Assembly: GCA_018825965.1 (NCBI GenBank)
Contig: JAHKAA010000026.1
Coordinates: 1 to 64,000 of the forward strand
Length of the DNA stretch: 64,000 nt
From: Gammaproteobacteria bacterium
GTDB taxonomy: Bacteria > Pseudomonadota > Gammaproteobacteria > Enterobacterales > Alteromonadaceae
Reading direction: 5' to 3'
Under the pieces are notes generated by a model, which searched no databases, was not told where the DNA came from, and was given only the letters and a program-made list of their open reading frames with translations. Within the stretch, counting starts at the first letter, position 1, and each line of letters starts with the position of its first letter. The translations under genes and the position numbers were made by a program. Positions 9,522 through 18,846 of the stretch are shown piece by piece.

Positions 9522-10169
9522 ATGGAGTTCTGGCCTGAATTTTTACTGATCGCTTCGGTTCATTTAGTGGCTGTAGCAAGCCCTGGCCCCGATTTTGCCA
9601 TAGTGTTACGTTATGCCGTGCGCTACGGCCGTACTATTGCGCTATCTGCCAGTATGGGTATAGGTGCCGCCATCCTGTTGCATGTGTGTTACTCACTGCT
9701 TGGTTTAGGCTTATTGATTAAAACGACACCATGGTTGTTTACGCTCTTTAGTGTTCTGTCTGCAGCCTACCTGGCTTATATAGGCTGGCAGGCGGTCCGC
9801 AGCGGTGCAGCAACAGCACCGACAGAAGAGCGGGTTGAAGCTATATCCGCAGCTCCTTCACTGCTCAAAGCTTTTACTTCAGGTTTTGTCACTAATGGTT
9901 TAAACCCTAAAGCCACTTTGTTCTTTTTGTCCTTGTTTGCCGTCATTATTTCGCCAGTTACACCACTTTCTTACAAAGTGATCTATGGTCTCTATATGGC
10001 CTTCGCTACTGCAGCTTGGTTCGCGTTTTTATCTGTGATCCTAACCCGCGAAAAAGTAAGGGCTTTTTTACTGTTAAAAGGCTATTGGTTTGACCGTTTA
10101 ATGGGCGCTGTATTACTGGCACTGGCTATGCATCTGATTTACAGTGCAATTCAATCTCAGCTACACTAA
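9522..10169 (+). CDS. LysE/RhtB-family amino-acid exporter
   Basis: This 215-residue inner-membrane protein has about six hydrophobic segments and the family's N-terminal PGPDFAIVLRYA motif. TSGFVTNGLNPKA sits in the middle, matching the LysE/RhtB/ArgO translocator family. These proteins export amino acids such as lysine, arginine, threonine or homoserine lactone; the substrate cannot be read from sequence. The ATG has AAAGGATAAG just upstream. It is followed by yaeQ after 34 bp and is divergent from the TonB receptor. Confidence 0.88.
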   Translation: MEFWPEFLLIASVHLVAVASPGPDFAIVLRYAVRYGRTIALSASMGIGAAILLHVCYSLLGLGLLIKTTPWLFTLFSVLSAAYLAYIGWQAVRSGAATAPTEERVEAISAAPSLLKAFTSGFVTNGLNPKATLFFLSLFAVIISPVTPLSYKVIYGLYMAFATAAWFAFLSVILTREKVRAFLLLKGYWFDRLMGAVLLALAMHLIYSAIQSQLH

Positions 10170-10203
10170 AAGAGGTTGTTGCCGATACCAACGAGGTGTC
10201 TGT

Positions 10204-10740
10204 ATGCAAGTGATGAGCAAAGTGATACGACTGGATCTGAACTACGCGTCAGAGGCCAGTCATTTTTATCAAAAACGAACTTGTTACATAGCTCCTTATA
10301 AAACTGAGCTGGCGGAACACTTTGCCCGTCGTATTCTGGCGTATCTGTCGTTTTTTGAATCTTCCCCTGAACTGGCCAAAACAGAAAGCGCAGGTAAAAG
10401 CCCTGACTTATTTGTTAGCGACAATGCTCATCATATTAAGTTGTGGTGCAATGTCGATTTACTCAGTGAAAAACATATGCAACGTGCCAGCCACCAGGCC
10501 GATCAGGTTATTTTGTTTTTGGATGAAGCCGAGCAAAAAAAGATTAAAAACCAATATAAACATCACTTTAAAAACGTACGCTTTCATAGTTTAAGTCATC
10601 AACACCAACTGGAGTTTTGTGCCATGCTCAAAGGCCATATGCATTTGGATCTATGGCGGGAAGACGACAAACTACTGATCACAGATGGTGAGCATACCTT
10701 CGAGCTTGAACTCTTCTCAGCGGCACAATGGCAACATTAA
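10204..10740 (+). CDS. yaeQ: YaeQ-family protein
   Basis: This 178-residue protein matches E. coli YaeQ (181 residues) across its length. It has the family's N-terminal strand pattern, the RRILAYLSF helix, DLFVSDNAHHIKLW and the C-terminal DGEHTFELEL strand. YaeQ has a PD-(D/E)xK nuclease-like fold of uncertain activity; older reports of an RfaH-related role were not upheld. The ATG at 10204 follows a GAGG ribosome binding site; upstream in-frame starts would overlap the exporter gene and lack family similarity. Confidence 0.85.
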   Translation: MQVMSKVIRLDLNYASEASHFYQKRTCYIAPYKTELAEHFARRILAYLSFFESSPELAKTESAGKSPDLFVSDNAHHIKLWCNVDLLSEKHMQRASHQADQVILFLDEAEQKKIKNQYKHHFKNVRFHSLSHQHQLEFCAMLKGHMHLDLWREDDKLLITDGEHTFELELFSAAQWQH

Positions 10741-10750
10741 AGCCCTCAAC

Positions 10751-10778
10751 TTGTCATTTCATTTCCAGTCGTTATAAT
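10751..10778 (+). promoter_or_regulatory. sigma-70 promoter of trhO
   Basis: TTGTCA (10751-10756) and a perfect TATAAT (10773-10778) are 16 bp apart. The predicted transcript starts about 50 nt before the trhO ATG. Confidence 0.75.
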
Positions 10779-10837
10779 GCACGCCCGTATTTTTGCCCCG
10801 GATTTACGGTCCGGCTTTGCAGAAGGTGAATCTAAAG

Positions 10838-11755
10838 ATGTATGTTGTTGCTGCTTTATATAAATTTGTCGCTTTACCTGATTATGTTGCTTTGCGTGAT
10901 AACCTTTACCAACACTTGGTACTGAACAAAGTCAAAGGCACTTTGTTACTGGCCGAAGAGGGTATTAATGGCACTATTTGTGGCCCTCGTGAAGGCATTG
11001 ATGCCATGCTGCAATGGTTTGCTGCAGACAGTCGTTTTGAAGGCATGTCTTATAAAGAATCTTTTGCTGATGAGCAGGCGTTTTACCGTACTAAGGTCAA
11101 GCTGAAAAAAGAGATAGTGACTATGGGCGTAGAAGGCATCAATCCTGCTCATATAGTAGGCACCTACGTCAAAGGTGAAGCCTGGAATCAGCTGATTTCA
11201 GACCCAGAGACTATAGTCATCGATACCCGCAACGACTACGAAGTCGCTATCGGCACTTTTAAAGACGCCGTCAATCCCAATACCACCAGCTTTCGCGAGT
11301 TTCCAGACTGGGCTGAGCAGAATCTGGATAAAACTAAACACAAAAAAGTGGCGATGTTTTGTACCGGTGGTATTCGCTGTGAAAAATCTACAGCTTTTTT
11401 GAAAGAGCAGGGCTTTGAAGAAGTGTATCACCTGGATGGCGGCATTCTGAAATACCTGGAAGAAGTACCAGAACCAGAAAGTTTGTGGCAAGGTGAATGT
11501 TTTGTATTTGATCAGCGTGTTGCGGTGAAACATGGCCTGGAACAAGGCAGCTATGACCAGTGTTACGCCTGTCGTATGCCGTTGTCGCAGGACGAAATGA
11601 AATCGCCGCTTTATGTGCAGGGCTTAAGTTGCCCGCATTGCCATGACAAAATTACAGATGAGCAGAAGGCGTCTTTTGCCGAACGTCAGAAACAAATAGC
11701 TTTGGCGAAAGAGCGGGGTGAACAACACATCCGCGACGGCAAAGTGGAATTCTAA
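10838..11755 (+). CDS. trhO: tRNA uridine(34) hydroxylase TrhO (rhodanese family)
   Basis: TrhO (YceA) uses oxygen to make 5-hydroxyuridine at wobble U34 of several tRNAs. The 305-residue protein has an N-terminal acylphosphatase-like domain (about 1-95) and a rhodanese domain (about 115-215) with active-site loop [11 protein letters not shown]-terminal Cys-rich segment has two CxxC pairs (CYAC and CPHC). The ATG at 10838 has AGAAGGTGA upstream and suits the fold; an upstream in-frame TTG lies almost on the promoter and was not used. It is monocistronic, with its own promoter and terminator. Confidence 0.92.
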   Translation: MYVVAALYKFVALPDYVALRDNLYQHLVLNKVKGTLLLAEEGINGTICGPREGIDAMLQWFAADSRFEGMSYKESFADEQAFYRTKVKLKKEIVTMGVEGINPAHIVGTYVKGEAWNQLISDPETIVIDTRNDYEVAIGTFKDAVNPNTTSFREFPDWAEQNLDKTKHKKVAMFCTGGIRCEKSTAFLKEQGFEEVYHLDGGILKYLEEVPEPESLWQGECFVFDQRVAVKHGLEQGSYDQCYACRMPLSQDEMKSPLYVQGLSCPHCHDKITDEQKASFAERQKQIALAKERGEQHIRDGKVEF

Positions 11756-11767
11756 ATCCTCTATCTT

Positions 11768-11792
11768 AAAAAGAGCCTTTACGGCTCTTTTT
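11768..11792 (+). terminator. terminator of trhO
   Basis: AAAAAGAGCC, loop TTTAC and GGCTCTTTTT form a canonical hairpin with a U tract, 13 bp after the trhO stop codon. Confidence 0.85.
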
Positions 11793-11974
11793 CGCATGTT
11801 ATGCCCCGAAAAATATCAGCCTCGCCCGCATCTTTTTTAGTTCAGACGACACTTGTTCCCTTTACTTGCATTTAATTTAACAATCTATCTATTAAATAGA
11901 ATAAAATGTGCTTCTTTTTGTTATTTTAAATCATCTTCTGGAAAGATAAGCTGTTTCTATTAAGAGAGGACGTT

Positions 11975-12514
11975 ATGGCAACAGAAAATAAAGGCTACAG
12001 CTGGACAGGTATTATATTGCACTGGCTGGTGGCTGTGATGGTGATTGGACTTTTTGCCTCAGGCTTTTGGATGGTGGATTTAAGCTATTACAGCAGTTGG
12101 TACAGAACTGCGCCTTTCTGGCATAAAAGTGTCGGGGTATTGTTGTTGGCTCTGATGCTGTATCGCTTAGTCTTTCGTCTTGTAAAAGGAGCTGCTGCGC
12201 CTTTGTCGATCCACAGTAAGGCCATACAAAGGGCCAGCCATCTGACCCATCTGACTTTATACAGCCTTGTATTTTTGATTATCTGTAGCGGTTATCTGAT
12301 TTCTACTGCGGATGGCCGGCCTATAGAGGTATTTGGCTGGTTTGATTTGCCCTCTGCCGGAGAATTATTTGCCGAACAGGCAGATAAAGCAGGCCTGGTT
12401 CATAAGTTTGCGGCTTACGGTTTAATTGCTTTGGTTTTTTTGCATGCAATGGCCGCTTTTAAACACCATTTTTTTGATAAAGACGATACGTTAAAACGAA
12501 TGCTTAAACCTTAA
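11975..12514 (+). CDS. cytochrome b561 family membrane protein
   Basis: This 179-residue protein has four predicted transmembrane helices and conserved histidines for di-heme ligation (LHWLV near residue 15, WHKSV near 48, and two histidines in the C-terminal half). It resembles E. coli YceJ/CybB, which oxidises ubiquinol and passes electrons to superoxide or other acceptors. It is followed after 18 bp by yceI, the same pairing as E. coli yceJ-yceI. GAGAGGA precedes the ATG. Confidence 0.9.
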   Translation: MATENKGYSWTGIILHWLVAVMVIGLFASGFWMVDLSYYSSWYRTAPFWHKSVGVLLLALMLYRLVFRLVKGAAAPLSIHSKAIQRASHLTHLTLYSLVFLIICSGYLISTADGRPIEVFGWFDLPSAGELFAEQADKAGLVHKFAAYGLIALVFLHAMAAFKHHFFDKDDTLKRMLKP

Positions 12515-12532
12515 TGCTTAAAGGAGATTGGA

Positions 12533-13108
12533 ATGAAAAGATTATTAGTTGCCGGGTTGTTGACATCGATGTTGGCAGCACCTGCACTGCAAGCCGCAGA
12601 CTACGAAATTGATACCCAGGGTGCTCACGCATTTATTCAATTTAAAATCAGTCATTTGGGTTACAGCTGGTTATATGGCCGTTTTAATACCTTTGAAGGT
12701 ACATTCAGCTATGACGCGGCAAAGTTAACAGAGTCAAAAATTCAGTTAGAAATTGACACCAAAAGTATTGATTCTAACCATGCTGAGCGCGACAAACACT
12801 TACGCAGCCCTGATTTCCTGAACGTGGACAAACATGGCAAAGCCACTTTTGTCAGCACGAAGATAGTACCAAAAGCAGGTGCTGATTTTGATGTGGTAGG
12901 TAATTTCACGTTAAACGGTGTGACCAAAGAAGTGGTCATTAAAGCCACTAAGCTGGGTGAAGGCGCGGATCCATGGGGTGGTTACCGTGCAGGTTTTGCC
13001 GGCACCACCAGCATTAACCTGGAAGATTTCGCCATTAAAAATATTCTGGGTCCGGCATCTGCTACTGTGCATCTGGATCTGACAGTGGAAGGTATTAAGA
13101 AATCTTAA
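12533..13108 (+). CDS. yceI: YceI-family periplasmic lipid-binding protein
   Basis: This 191-residue protein has a signal peptide cleaved after LQA (residue ~21) and a lipocalin-like YceI domain. The domain shows the typical [20 protein letters not shown] start and the [12 protein letters not shown] strand. Family members bind polyisoprenoids, and ubiquinone-like ligands are suspected. The tight pairing with cytochrome b561 supports a periplasmic quinone-related role. AGGAG lies 7 nt upstream of the ATG. Confidence 0.92.
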   Translation: MKRLLVAGLLTSMLAAPALQAADYEIDTQGAHAFIQFKISHLGYSWLYGRFNTFEGTFSYDAAKLTESKIQLEIDTKSIDSNHAERDKHLRSPDFLNVDKHGKATFVSTKIVPKAGADFDVVGNFTLNGVTKEVVIKATKLGEGADPWGGYRAGFAGTTSINLEDFAIKNILGPASATVHLDLTVEGIKKS

Positions 13109-13129
13109 TGCTGAATTGAGATGCTAAAA

Positions 13130-13165
13130 AATTGCCCTGATGTATTTTTCATACTCAGGGCAATT
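13130..13165. terminator. shared terminator between yceI and yfaE
   Basis: An 11-bp perfect inverted repeat (13130-13140 with 13155-13165) lies between convergent genes. It is flanked by A/T tracts and overlaps the yfaE stop codon. It probably ends transcription from both sides. Confidence 0.65.
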
Positions 13166-13409
13166 CTATTTCTATATCTGTGATAGGAATACTGCAACAA
13201 GGCAAAATTTCGCCTTTACGGACAAAAGCCAGCGGTTCATTAATATAGCTGACTGAACCTGACAGTAATTTACAACGACAAGCGCCACAATAGCCTTCAC
13301 GGCATTGGTAGTTCACTTGCTGTTTTTTTGCCTCAAGTGCATCAAGCAGGGTGCGCTGCTCAGGCCCAAACTCCAGGCAAAGCACATCCTTCACTACCAC
13401 TTTTACCAT
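13155..13409 (-). CDS. yfaE: 2Fe-2S ferredoxin YfaE (ribonucleotide reductase maintenance)
   Basis: This 84-residue plant-type ferredoxin has the CREGYCGACRC cluster motif (Cys spaced 4 and 2 apart) and a fourth Cys in LPCCS. YfaE supplies electrons to regenerate the diferric-tyrosyl cofactor of NrdB. It lies 15 bp downstream of nrdB on the same strand, the arrangement seen in E. coli, which makes it the last gene of the nrdAB operon. Confidence 0.93.
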   Translation of the reverse strand: MVKVVVKDVLCLEFGPEQRTLLDALEAKKQQVNYQCREGYCGACRCKLLSGSVSYINEPLAFVRKGEILPCCSIPITDIEIELP

Positions 13410-13424
13410 GCCAGTAGCCGCAAC

Positions 13425-14555
13425 TTAGAGATCAAAGTCACCGAAGTCTGCGCCATCCATTTCATTGTCGATTTGCCCCACTAAATAGGAGCTGATTTCT
13501 GACTCCTGTGGCGCCACCTGCACATTGTCAGACACCAGCCAGGCGTTGATCCATGGAATAGGGTTTTGTGTGGTGCTGAAAATTGGCTTCAAGCCTACAG
13601 CCTGCATTCTGTTGTTGGTGATGTACTCAACGTACTGGCATAAAATATCTTTGTTTAAGCCAATCATTGAACCATCTTTAAACAAGAACTCAGCCCAGTC
13701 TTTTTCCTGCTCAGCGGCTTTGCGGAAGATGGCATAAGCTTCTTCTTCGCATTCTTGGGCGATAATGGCCATTTCAGGGTCGTCTTCTCCTGCAGCCATA
13801 ATATTCAGCATATGCTGAGTGCCGGTTAGATGTAGAGCTTCATCACGGGCAATGAGTTTGATAATCTTGGCATTGCCTTCCATCAGTTCACGTTCGGCAA
13901 AGGCAAAACTGCAGGCAAAGCTGACGTAGAAACGAATAGCCTCCAGCACGTTCACCGACAGAATACAGATATACAGCTTACGCTTCAGATCGTGCATGCT
14001 GATGGTATGCGTCTTGCCGTTGACTTCATGAGTGCCTTCACCACATAAGTGATACAGGCTAACAGAATTGATTAAATCATCGTAATAACGAGTCACGTCA
14101 TCAGCGCGTTCAACAATACGTTCATTCAGTAATATATCGTCAAACACCTTGTGGGGTTCGTTGGTGATATTACGTACTATATGGGTATAGCTGCGGCTGT
14201 GAATAGTTTCACTGAAGGCCCAGGTTTCAATCCAGGTTTCCAGCTCAGGCAAGGACACTATAGGTAACAAAGCGACATTGGGTGAACGGCCTTGCACTGA
14301 GTCCAGCAGCGTTTGGTATTTTAAATTGCTGAGAAATATATGCTTTTCATGTTCAGGTAACTGTTGAAAGTCGATTCTGTCTTTACTGACATCCACTTCT
14401 TCAGGGCGCCAGAAAAAGCTCAGCTGCTTTTCAATCAGTTTTTCAAAAATGCCATATTTCTGTTGATCATAACGGGATACGTTCACCGGATTGCCAAAAA
14501 ACATTGGCTCTTTCATTTGATCGTTATTCGTACGGCTAAAGGTGGTGTAACTCAT
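13425..14555 (-). CDS. nrdB: class Ia ribonucleotide reductase beta subunit NrdB
   Basis: This 376-residue diiron protein carries the stable tyrosyl radical used by NrdA. The segment [11 protein letters not shown] contains two metal ligands and the radical tyrosine, and [12 protein letters not shown] holds the later Glu and His ligands. The C-terminus ([10 protein letters not shown]) resembles the NrdA-binding tail. The ATG at 14555 matches the E. coli N-terminus (MSYTTFS); an in-frame TTG two codons upstream is less likely. A hairpin with a T tract separates it from nrdA. Confidence 0.96.
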   Translation of the reverse strand: MSYTTFSRTNNDQMKEPMFFGNPVNVSRYDQQKYGIFEKLIEKQLSFFWRPEEVDVSKDRIDFQQLPEHEKHIFLSNLKYQTLLDSVQGRSPNVALLPIVSLPELETWIETWAFSETIHSRSYTHIVRNITNEPHKVFDDILLNERIVERADDVTRYYDDLINSVSLYHLCGEGTHEVNGKTHTISMHDLKRKLYICILSVNVLEAIRFYVSFACSFAFAERELMEGNAKIIKLIARDEALHLTGTQHMLNIMAAGEDDPEMAIIAQECEEEAYAIFRKAAEQEKDWAEFLFKDGSMIGLNKDILCQYVEYITNNRMQAVGLKPIFSTTQNPIPWINAWLVSDNVQVAPQESEISSYLVGQIDNEMDGADFGDFDL

Positions 14556-14590
14556 CAGCAATATCCAGCTTATTATTAGTTATGCATACA

Positions 14591-14613
14591 AAAAGAGGGC
14601 TGCAATGCAGCCC
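14591..14613 (-). terminator. intercistronic terminator/attenuator between nrdA and nrdB
   Basis: On the minus strand, GGGCTGC, ATT and GCAGCCC form a 7-bp GC-rich hairpin followed at once by TCTTTTTG. This is the form of an intrinsic terminator, placed just after the nrdA stop and before nrdB, so it should reduce readthrough to nrdB-yfaE. Confidence 0.6.
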
Positions 14614-14618
14614 CAGAC

Positions 14619-16904
14619 TTAAATTTTACAGGCACCACCGGCACAACCATCGTCTTCTGCCGTCGCTTTGATGTCTTCCTGGATATCGGAAGCACCATCA
14701 CGGGTGTTGTGGTAGTACATGGTTTTGACACCCAGCTTATAAGCTGTCAGCAAGTCTTTTAACAAGATCTTCATGGGCACTTTGCCGCCTTCGAACTTGC
14801 CCGGATCGTAGTTGGTGTTGGCAGAAATCGTCTGATCAACAAACTTCTGCATAATAGCCACCAGACTGATATAACCGTCGTTGTTTGGCATATCCCATAA
14901 CAACTCGTATTGGTTTTTCAGGCGATCGTACTCAGGCACAACCTGCTTTAAAATACCGTCTTTACTTGCCTTTATACTGATATGGCCACGAGGTGGTTCA
15001 ATACCATTGGTCGCATTTGAAATTTGCGAAGAGGTTTCTGATGGCATCAGTGCAGATAAGGTCGAGTTACGTAAACCGTGTTTCACTACATCTTTACGCA
15101 GTTGATCCCAGTCGTAATGCAAAGGTTCAGCACAGACTTTATCCAGATCTTTTTTATAGGTATCAATAGGCATAATGCCTTCTGAATAGGTGGTCTCGTT
15201 AAATTTAGGGCAAGGGCCAAATTCCTGAGCCAGCTTATTCGATGCTTTCATCAGATAATACTGAATAGCTTCAAAAGTACGGTGCGTTAAACCATTAGCT
15301 GAACCATCAGAGTACTTGACGCCATTTTTCGCCAGGTAATAGGCATAGTTAATAACGCCTATACCCAAAGTGCGGCGATTCATACTGGCGTGGTAAGCGG
15401 CGAGGATAGGGTAGTCCTGATAGTCCAGTAAGCTATCTAAGGCCCGTACAGCCAGTTCTGCTAATTCTTCCAGCTCATCTAAATGCTCAATAGCACCTAA
15501 GTTAAAAGCTGACAGCGTACAAAGGGCGATTTCACCATTTGGATCGTTGATATCATTCAGCGGCTTAGTTGGCAGCGCAATTTCTAAACAGAGGTTGCTC
15601 TGACGCACTGACGCAAATTTTGGATTAAAGGGGCTGTGCGTATTGCAGTGATCGACGTTTTGTAAATAGATACGGCCTGTGCTGGCACGTTCCTGCATAA
15701 AGAGCGTAAAGAGCTCAACAGCTTTAATCCGCTTTTTACGGATAGAAGCGTCCGCTTCGTATTGAACATAGAGCGTTTCAAACTTTTCCTGATCTTCAAA
15801 AAATGCATCATACAGGCCAGGTACGTCTGAAGGACTGAACAGCGTGATCATTTCATCTTTAATCAGGCGTGTGTACATCAGGCGGTTAAATTGCACACCG
15901 TAATCTAAATGACGTACACGGTTCTCTTCCACCCCCCTGTTGTTTTTCAGAACCAGTAAAGATTCCACTTCCAAATGCCAAAGAGGGTAAAACAGTGTTG
16001 CTGCGCCACCACGAACACCGCCCTGAGAGCAGCTTTTTACAGCCGTCTGGAAATGTTTGTAGAATGGGATACAACCTGTATGAAAGGCTTCACCGTTACG
16101 GATTGGGCTGCCTAAAGCACGGATACGACCTGCATTGATACCTATACCGGCACGTTGACTGACGTATTTCACTATAGCGCTGCTGGTGGCATTAATAGAA
16201 TCTAAGCTGTCACCACATTCAATCAGCACACAAGAGCTGAACTGGCGGGTTGGGGTACGTACACCAGACATAATAGGTGTAGGTAATGAAATCTTGAACA
16301 TAGACACAGCATCGTAAAAACGGCGTACGTAACTTAAACGGGTGTCTTTTGGATAATTGGCAAATAAACAGGCCGCAACCAGCATATAAAGAAACTGGGC
16401 GCTTTCGTAAATCTGACCTGTCACCCGGTTTTGCACCAGGTATTTGCCTTCCAGCTGTTTTACCGCGGCGTAGCTGAAATCCAAATCGCGGTTATGGACA
16501 ATAAAACTATCCAGCTGTTCTAATTCTTCTTTACTGTAATCCGCCAGAATATGAGCGTCATAACGCTTTTCTTCCACCATTTTGACCACATGGTCATACA
16601 GCTTTGGCGGTTCAAACTGGCCATAAGCTTTTTTGCGTAAATGGAATACAGCCAGCCGGGCGGCCATATATTGATAATCCGGCGTCTCTTTGGAGATTAA
16701 ATCGGCAGCGGCTTTGATGATGGTTTCGTGAATGTCGGCGGTTTTAATACCGTCGTAAAACTGGATATGAGAACGTAACTCAACCTGAGACACTGATACG
16801 TTTTGTAACCTCTCAGCAGCCCAATTAATCACACGGTGAATTTTATCTAAGTCTAATGGTTCGCGCAGACCATCTCTTTTGGTTACGTATAATGTTTGAG
16901 TCAT
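14619..16904 (-). CDS. nrdA: class Ia ribonucleotide reductase alpha subunit NrdA
   Basis: NrdA reduces ribonucleoside diphosphates to deoxy forms. At 761 residues it equals E. coli NrdA. The N-terminal ATP-cone (TKRDG.., residues ~5-95) is the dATP activity switch. Active-site cysteines appear in SSCVLIECGDS, NLCLEIALPT and ALCTLSAFN, and the shuttle pair is in the C-terminal CAGGACKI. The ATG at 16904 gives the family N-terminus MTQTLYVTKRDG; nine more in-frame codons upstream are not conserved. Tandem NrdR-like boxes lie upstream. Confidence 0.97.
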   Translation of the reverse strand: MTQTLYVTKRDGLREPLDLDKIHRVINWAAERLQNVSVSQVELRSHIQFYDGIKTADIHETIIKAAADLISKETPDYQYMAARLAVFHLRKKAYGQFEPPKLYDHVVKMVEEKRYDAHILADYSKEELEQLDSFIVHNRDLDFSYAAVKQLEGKYLVQNRVTGQIYESAQFLYMLVAACLFANYPKDTRLSYVRRFYDAVSMFKISLPTPIMSGVRTPTRQFSSCVLIECGDSLDSINATSSAIVKYVSQRAGIGINAGRIRALGSPIRNGEAFHTGCIPFYKHFQTAVKSCSQGGVRGGAATLFYPLWHLEVESLLVLKNNRGVEENRVRHLDYGVQFNRLMYTRLIKDEMITLFSPSDVPGLYDAFFEDQEKFETLYVQYEADASIRKKRIKAVELFTLFMQERASTGRIYLQNVDHCNTHSPFNPKFASVRQSNLCLEIALPTKPLNDINDPNGEIALCTLSAFNLGAIEHLDELEELAELAVRALDSLLDYQDYPILAAYHASMNRRTLGIGVINYAYYLAKNGVKYSDGSANGLTHRTFEAIQYYLMKASNKLAQEFGPCPKFNETTYSEGIMPIDTYKKDLDKVCAEPLHYDWDQLRKDVVKHGLRNSTLSALMPSETSSQISNATNGIEPPRGHISIKASKDGILKQVVPEYDRLKNQYELLWDMPNNDGYISLVAIMQKFVDQTISANTNYDPGKFEGGKVPMKILLKDLLTAYKLGVKTMYYHNTRDGASDIQEDIKATAEDDGCAGGACKI

Positions 16905-17014
16905 ATTTTTCCGCCGAAAATTCCATCTCAATTGTTATTATTGTGTGCACAGAATTTGTCCTGTGCAGCGAATTCACCCGCTTTGGGCTTCATTAGGTCA
17001 AACTCAACTGAGCG

Positions 17015-17030
17015 ACACAACATCTAGGGG
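17015..17030. promoter_or_regulatory. NrdR-like box (start-codon proximal)
   Basis: ACACAACATCTAGGGG matches the NrdR consensus ACACwATATATwGTGT in its left half and AT core, about 12 of 16 positions. It lies exactly 31 bp from the second box, the three-turn spacing typical of paired NrdR sites upstream of nrd operons. Confidence 0.6.
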
Positions 17031-17045
17031 TGAAAGGAGAACGGA

Positions 17046-17061
17046 TCACAAGATAGAGTGG
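17046..17061. promoter_or_regulatory. NrdR-like box overlapping the nrdA -10
   Basis: TCACAAGATAGAGTGG matches the NrdR consensus at about 12 of 16 positions, including CAC..GTG-type half-sites. It covers the predicted -10 of the nrdA promoter, so binding of NrdR-(d)ATP would repress. Confidence 0.65.
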
Positions 17062-17078
17062 ATCAATAGCAATTGCAA
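17050..17078 (-). promoter_or_regulatory. predicted nrdA promoter
   Basis: On the minus strand TTGCAA (17073-17078) and TATCTT (17050-17055) are spaced 17 bp apart. The -10 is embedded in an NrdR-like box and the predicted start precedes the second box. The 5' leader would be about 140 nt. Confidence 0.55.
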
Positions 17079-17273
17079 CCCTGCTGGCGGGCGAAAAAAG
17101 CAACAAGTTAGTGTCCGCTAACGTGCGAAATCGGCTTTTAAAAACCTCTTCGGGGAAGCAATAGTTTTTCAGTAAAAAATCTATTTTGTCTGTTCGGTTA
17201 AATTTTAAGTGATTCACAAAATCACCTGCAAAGAGGTGATTTTTTATTGACCAAAAATATGAAAAAACTGAAC

Positions 17274-17951
17274 TCAATCGAGATGGTGGATCAAGTCTGT
17301 GAAAAGAGAAATATGCAAATCAGCGCCCCAAAGTTCAGTTTTATCATCTGGCCCCACATAACCAAAATCACACATTACGGTTTGCATGCCAGCACGGCGA
17401 CCAGCTTCTATGTCGCGTTCTGCATCTCCTATATACCAACACCGGTTTGCAGGGACCTGCATAGAGTGAGCAGTCATCCACAACGGAGTTGGATCAGGTT
17501 TACGTTGTGCCAGGCTATCGCCGCCTATCAATAAGCGGCTTTGTAATAAAGCAGATAACTGACGTTGTACTTTGGCGGCTAGCTTATAAGGCTTATTGGT
17601 CACTATGGCCCAAGGGATGTTTCGTGCCTTAAGTGCGGCAAATAACTCTTCAGCACCCGGAAACAGGCAACTGTGCACACCGCTGTGTTCGTGGTAATAA
17701 TCCAGTAAGCTTTGGCGGGCTTTGCCAAAATCAATCTCTTTTATTGCGTCACCAAAACCAAGTTGCAAAAGCCCTTTGGCACCATGAGAGGCCATAGGAC
17801 GATATTCTTCATAGCTTTTTTCAGGCATGCCGTGTTGTCGCAATACAAAATTCAGTGCTGCGCCTAAATCCTGTGCGGTATCAACCAGGGTGCCATCCAA
17901 ATCAAATAACAGGGCGGCTGGCTTTTTAAGTTTAATCAACTCTTGGCTCAT
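17274..17951 (-). CDS. gph: HAD-family phosphatase, phosphoglycolate phosphatase-like
   Basis: This 225-residue HAD hydrolase has motif [11 protein letters not shown] near residue 16, motif II in VTNKP near 118, a conserved KPDPTP lysine, and motif [14 protein letters not shown] near 170. It also has a helical cap. Gph removes the 2-phosphoglycolate formed in DNA repair; related enzymes (MupP, pyrophosphatases) cannot be excluded. Its start codon overlaps the ubiG stop (ATGA), so the two are translationally coupled. Confidence 0.85.
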   Translation of the reverse strand: MSQELIKLKKPAALLFDLDGTLVDTAQDLGAALNFVLRQHGMPEKSYEEYRPMASHGAKGLLQLGFGDAIKEIDFGKARQSLLDYYHEHSGVHSCLFPGAEELFAALKARNIPWAIVTNKPYKLAAKVQRQLSALLQSRLLIGGDSLAQRKPDPTPLWMTAHSMQVPANRCWYIGDAERDIEAGRRAGMQTVMCDFGYVGPDDKTELWGADLHISLFTDLIHHLD

Positions 17952-18670
17952 ACTGACTTTTTCGCGACCACAAAATAATTCACATCCAGCCCGGGGCCGG
18001 TGCGGAACGACTGATTGATAGGGTTGTAGTGCAAACCTGTTGCATCCACGACCTGTAAACCTGCATCGTCAATAAAACGCATTAAATCAGAAGGGCGGAT
18101 AAACTTCTCAAACTCATGCGTGCCTTTGGGGACCAGCTTCAGTACCTGTTCAGCACCGACAATAGCCATCAGGTAAGCTTTCCAGGTTTTGTTCAAGGTT
18201 GAAAACACCAGCATTGCGCCGGGTTTGGCTAAATCCGCACAAGCCTGAACCACGGATGCAGGTTCAGGCACATGCTCCAGCATCTCCATACAAGTGACCA
18301 AATCAAAGGCACCTTGATTGGCAGCAGCAAAGTCTTCGGCAGTACTTTGCTGATACTGAACTGTTACAGCAGATTCCAGCGCATGCAATTTGGCCACTGT
18401 TAACGCTTCATCTGCCATATCTATGCCTGTGACTTGCGCTCCGGCTTTTGCCATAGCTTCAGCCAGAATGCCACCGCCACAGCCAACATCCACCGCTTTT
18501 TTTCCAAATAAGCCTTGCACCTGATCGCTGATAAAAGCCAAACGGCAAGGATTCAGTTGGTGCAACGGCTTAAACTCACCGGAAGGATCCCACCAGCGGG
18601 ACGCAATTTCATTAAACTTGGCAATTTCGGCCGGATCAACATTGGAAGAGGGGTTCATAAGCGTATCCAT
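17948..18670 (-). CDS. ubiG: ubiquinone biosynthesis O-methyltransferase UbiG
   Basis: UbiG catalyses both O-methylations in ubiquinone synthesis. The 240-residue class I SAM methyltransferase has motif [11 protein letters not shown] near residue 62, the family start [17 protein letters not shown] and the EMLEHVP post-motif. The GTHEFEKFI segment resembles the membrane-associating region of E. coli UbiG. A second ATG four codons in (18658) has a better-placed GGA and may be the real start. It is divergent from gyrA and coupled to gph, as in Shewanella. Confidence 0.95.
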   Translation of the reverse strand: MDTLMNPSSNVDPAEIAKFNEIASRWWDPSGEFKPLHQLNPCRLAFISDQVQGLFGKKAVDVGCGGGILAEAMAKAGAQVTGIDMADEALTVAKLHALESAVTVQYQQSTAEDFAAANQGAFDLVTCMEMLEHVPEPASVVQACADLAKPGAMLVFSTLNKTWKAYLMAIVGAEQVLKLVPKGTHEFEKFIRPSDLMRFIDDAGLQVVDATGLHYNPINQSFRTGPGLDVNYFVVAKKSV

Positions 18671-18746
18671 TTAAAATTTTGCTTATTATAAAGCCTTGAT
18701 CTGTTTGAGCAATCATCTGTCGACTCTGTACAAAGCACAACAGCAC

Positions 18747-18774
18747 TGGCAAGGTATTTTTTCTGTGGTAGAAT
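18747..18774 (+). promoter_or_regulatory. extended -10 promoter of gyrA
   Basis: TGG followed by TAGAAT (18769-18774) forms an extended -10. A weak -35 (CTGGCA-like) lies about 17 bp upstream. The ATG is about 70 bp downstream. Confidence 0.5.
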
Positions 18775-18846
18775 CCGCCTTTGTCCCGCGACCCATTACA
18801 GTAAAAAACGCGGGTATCTTGTTGATTTAAGGGAAAAAAGCTTTTT

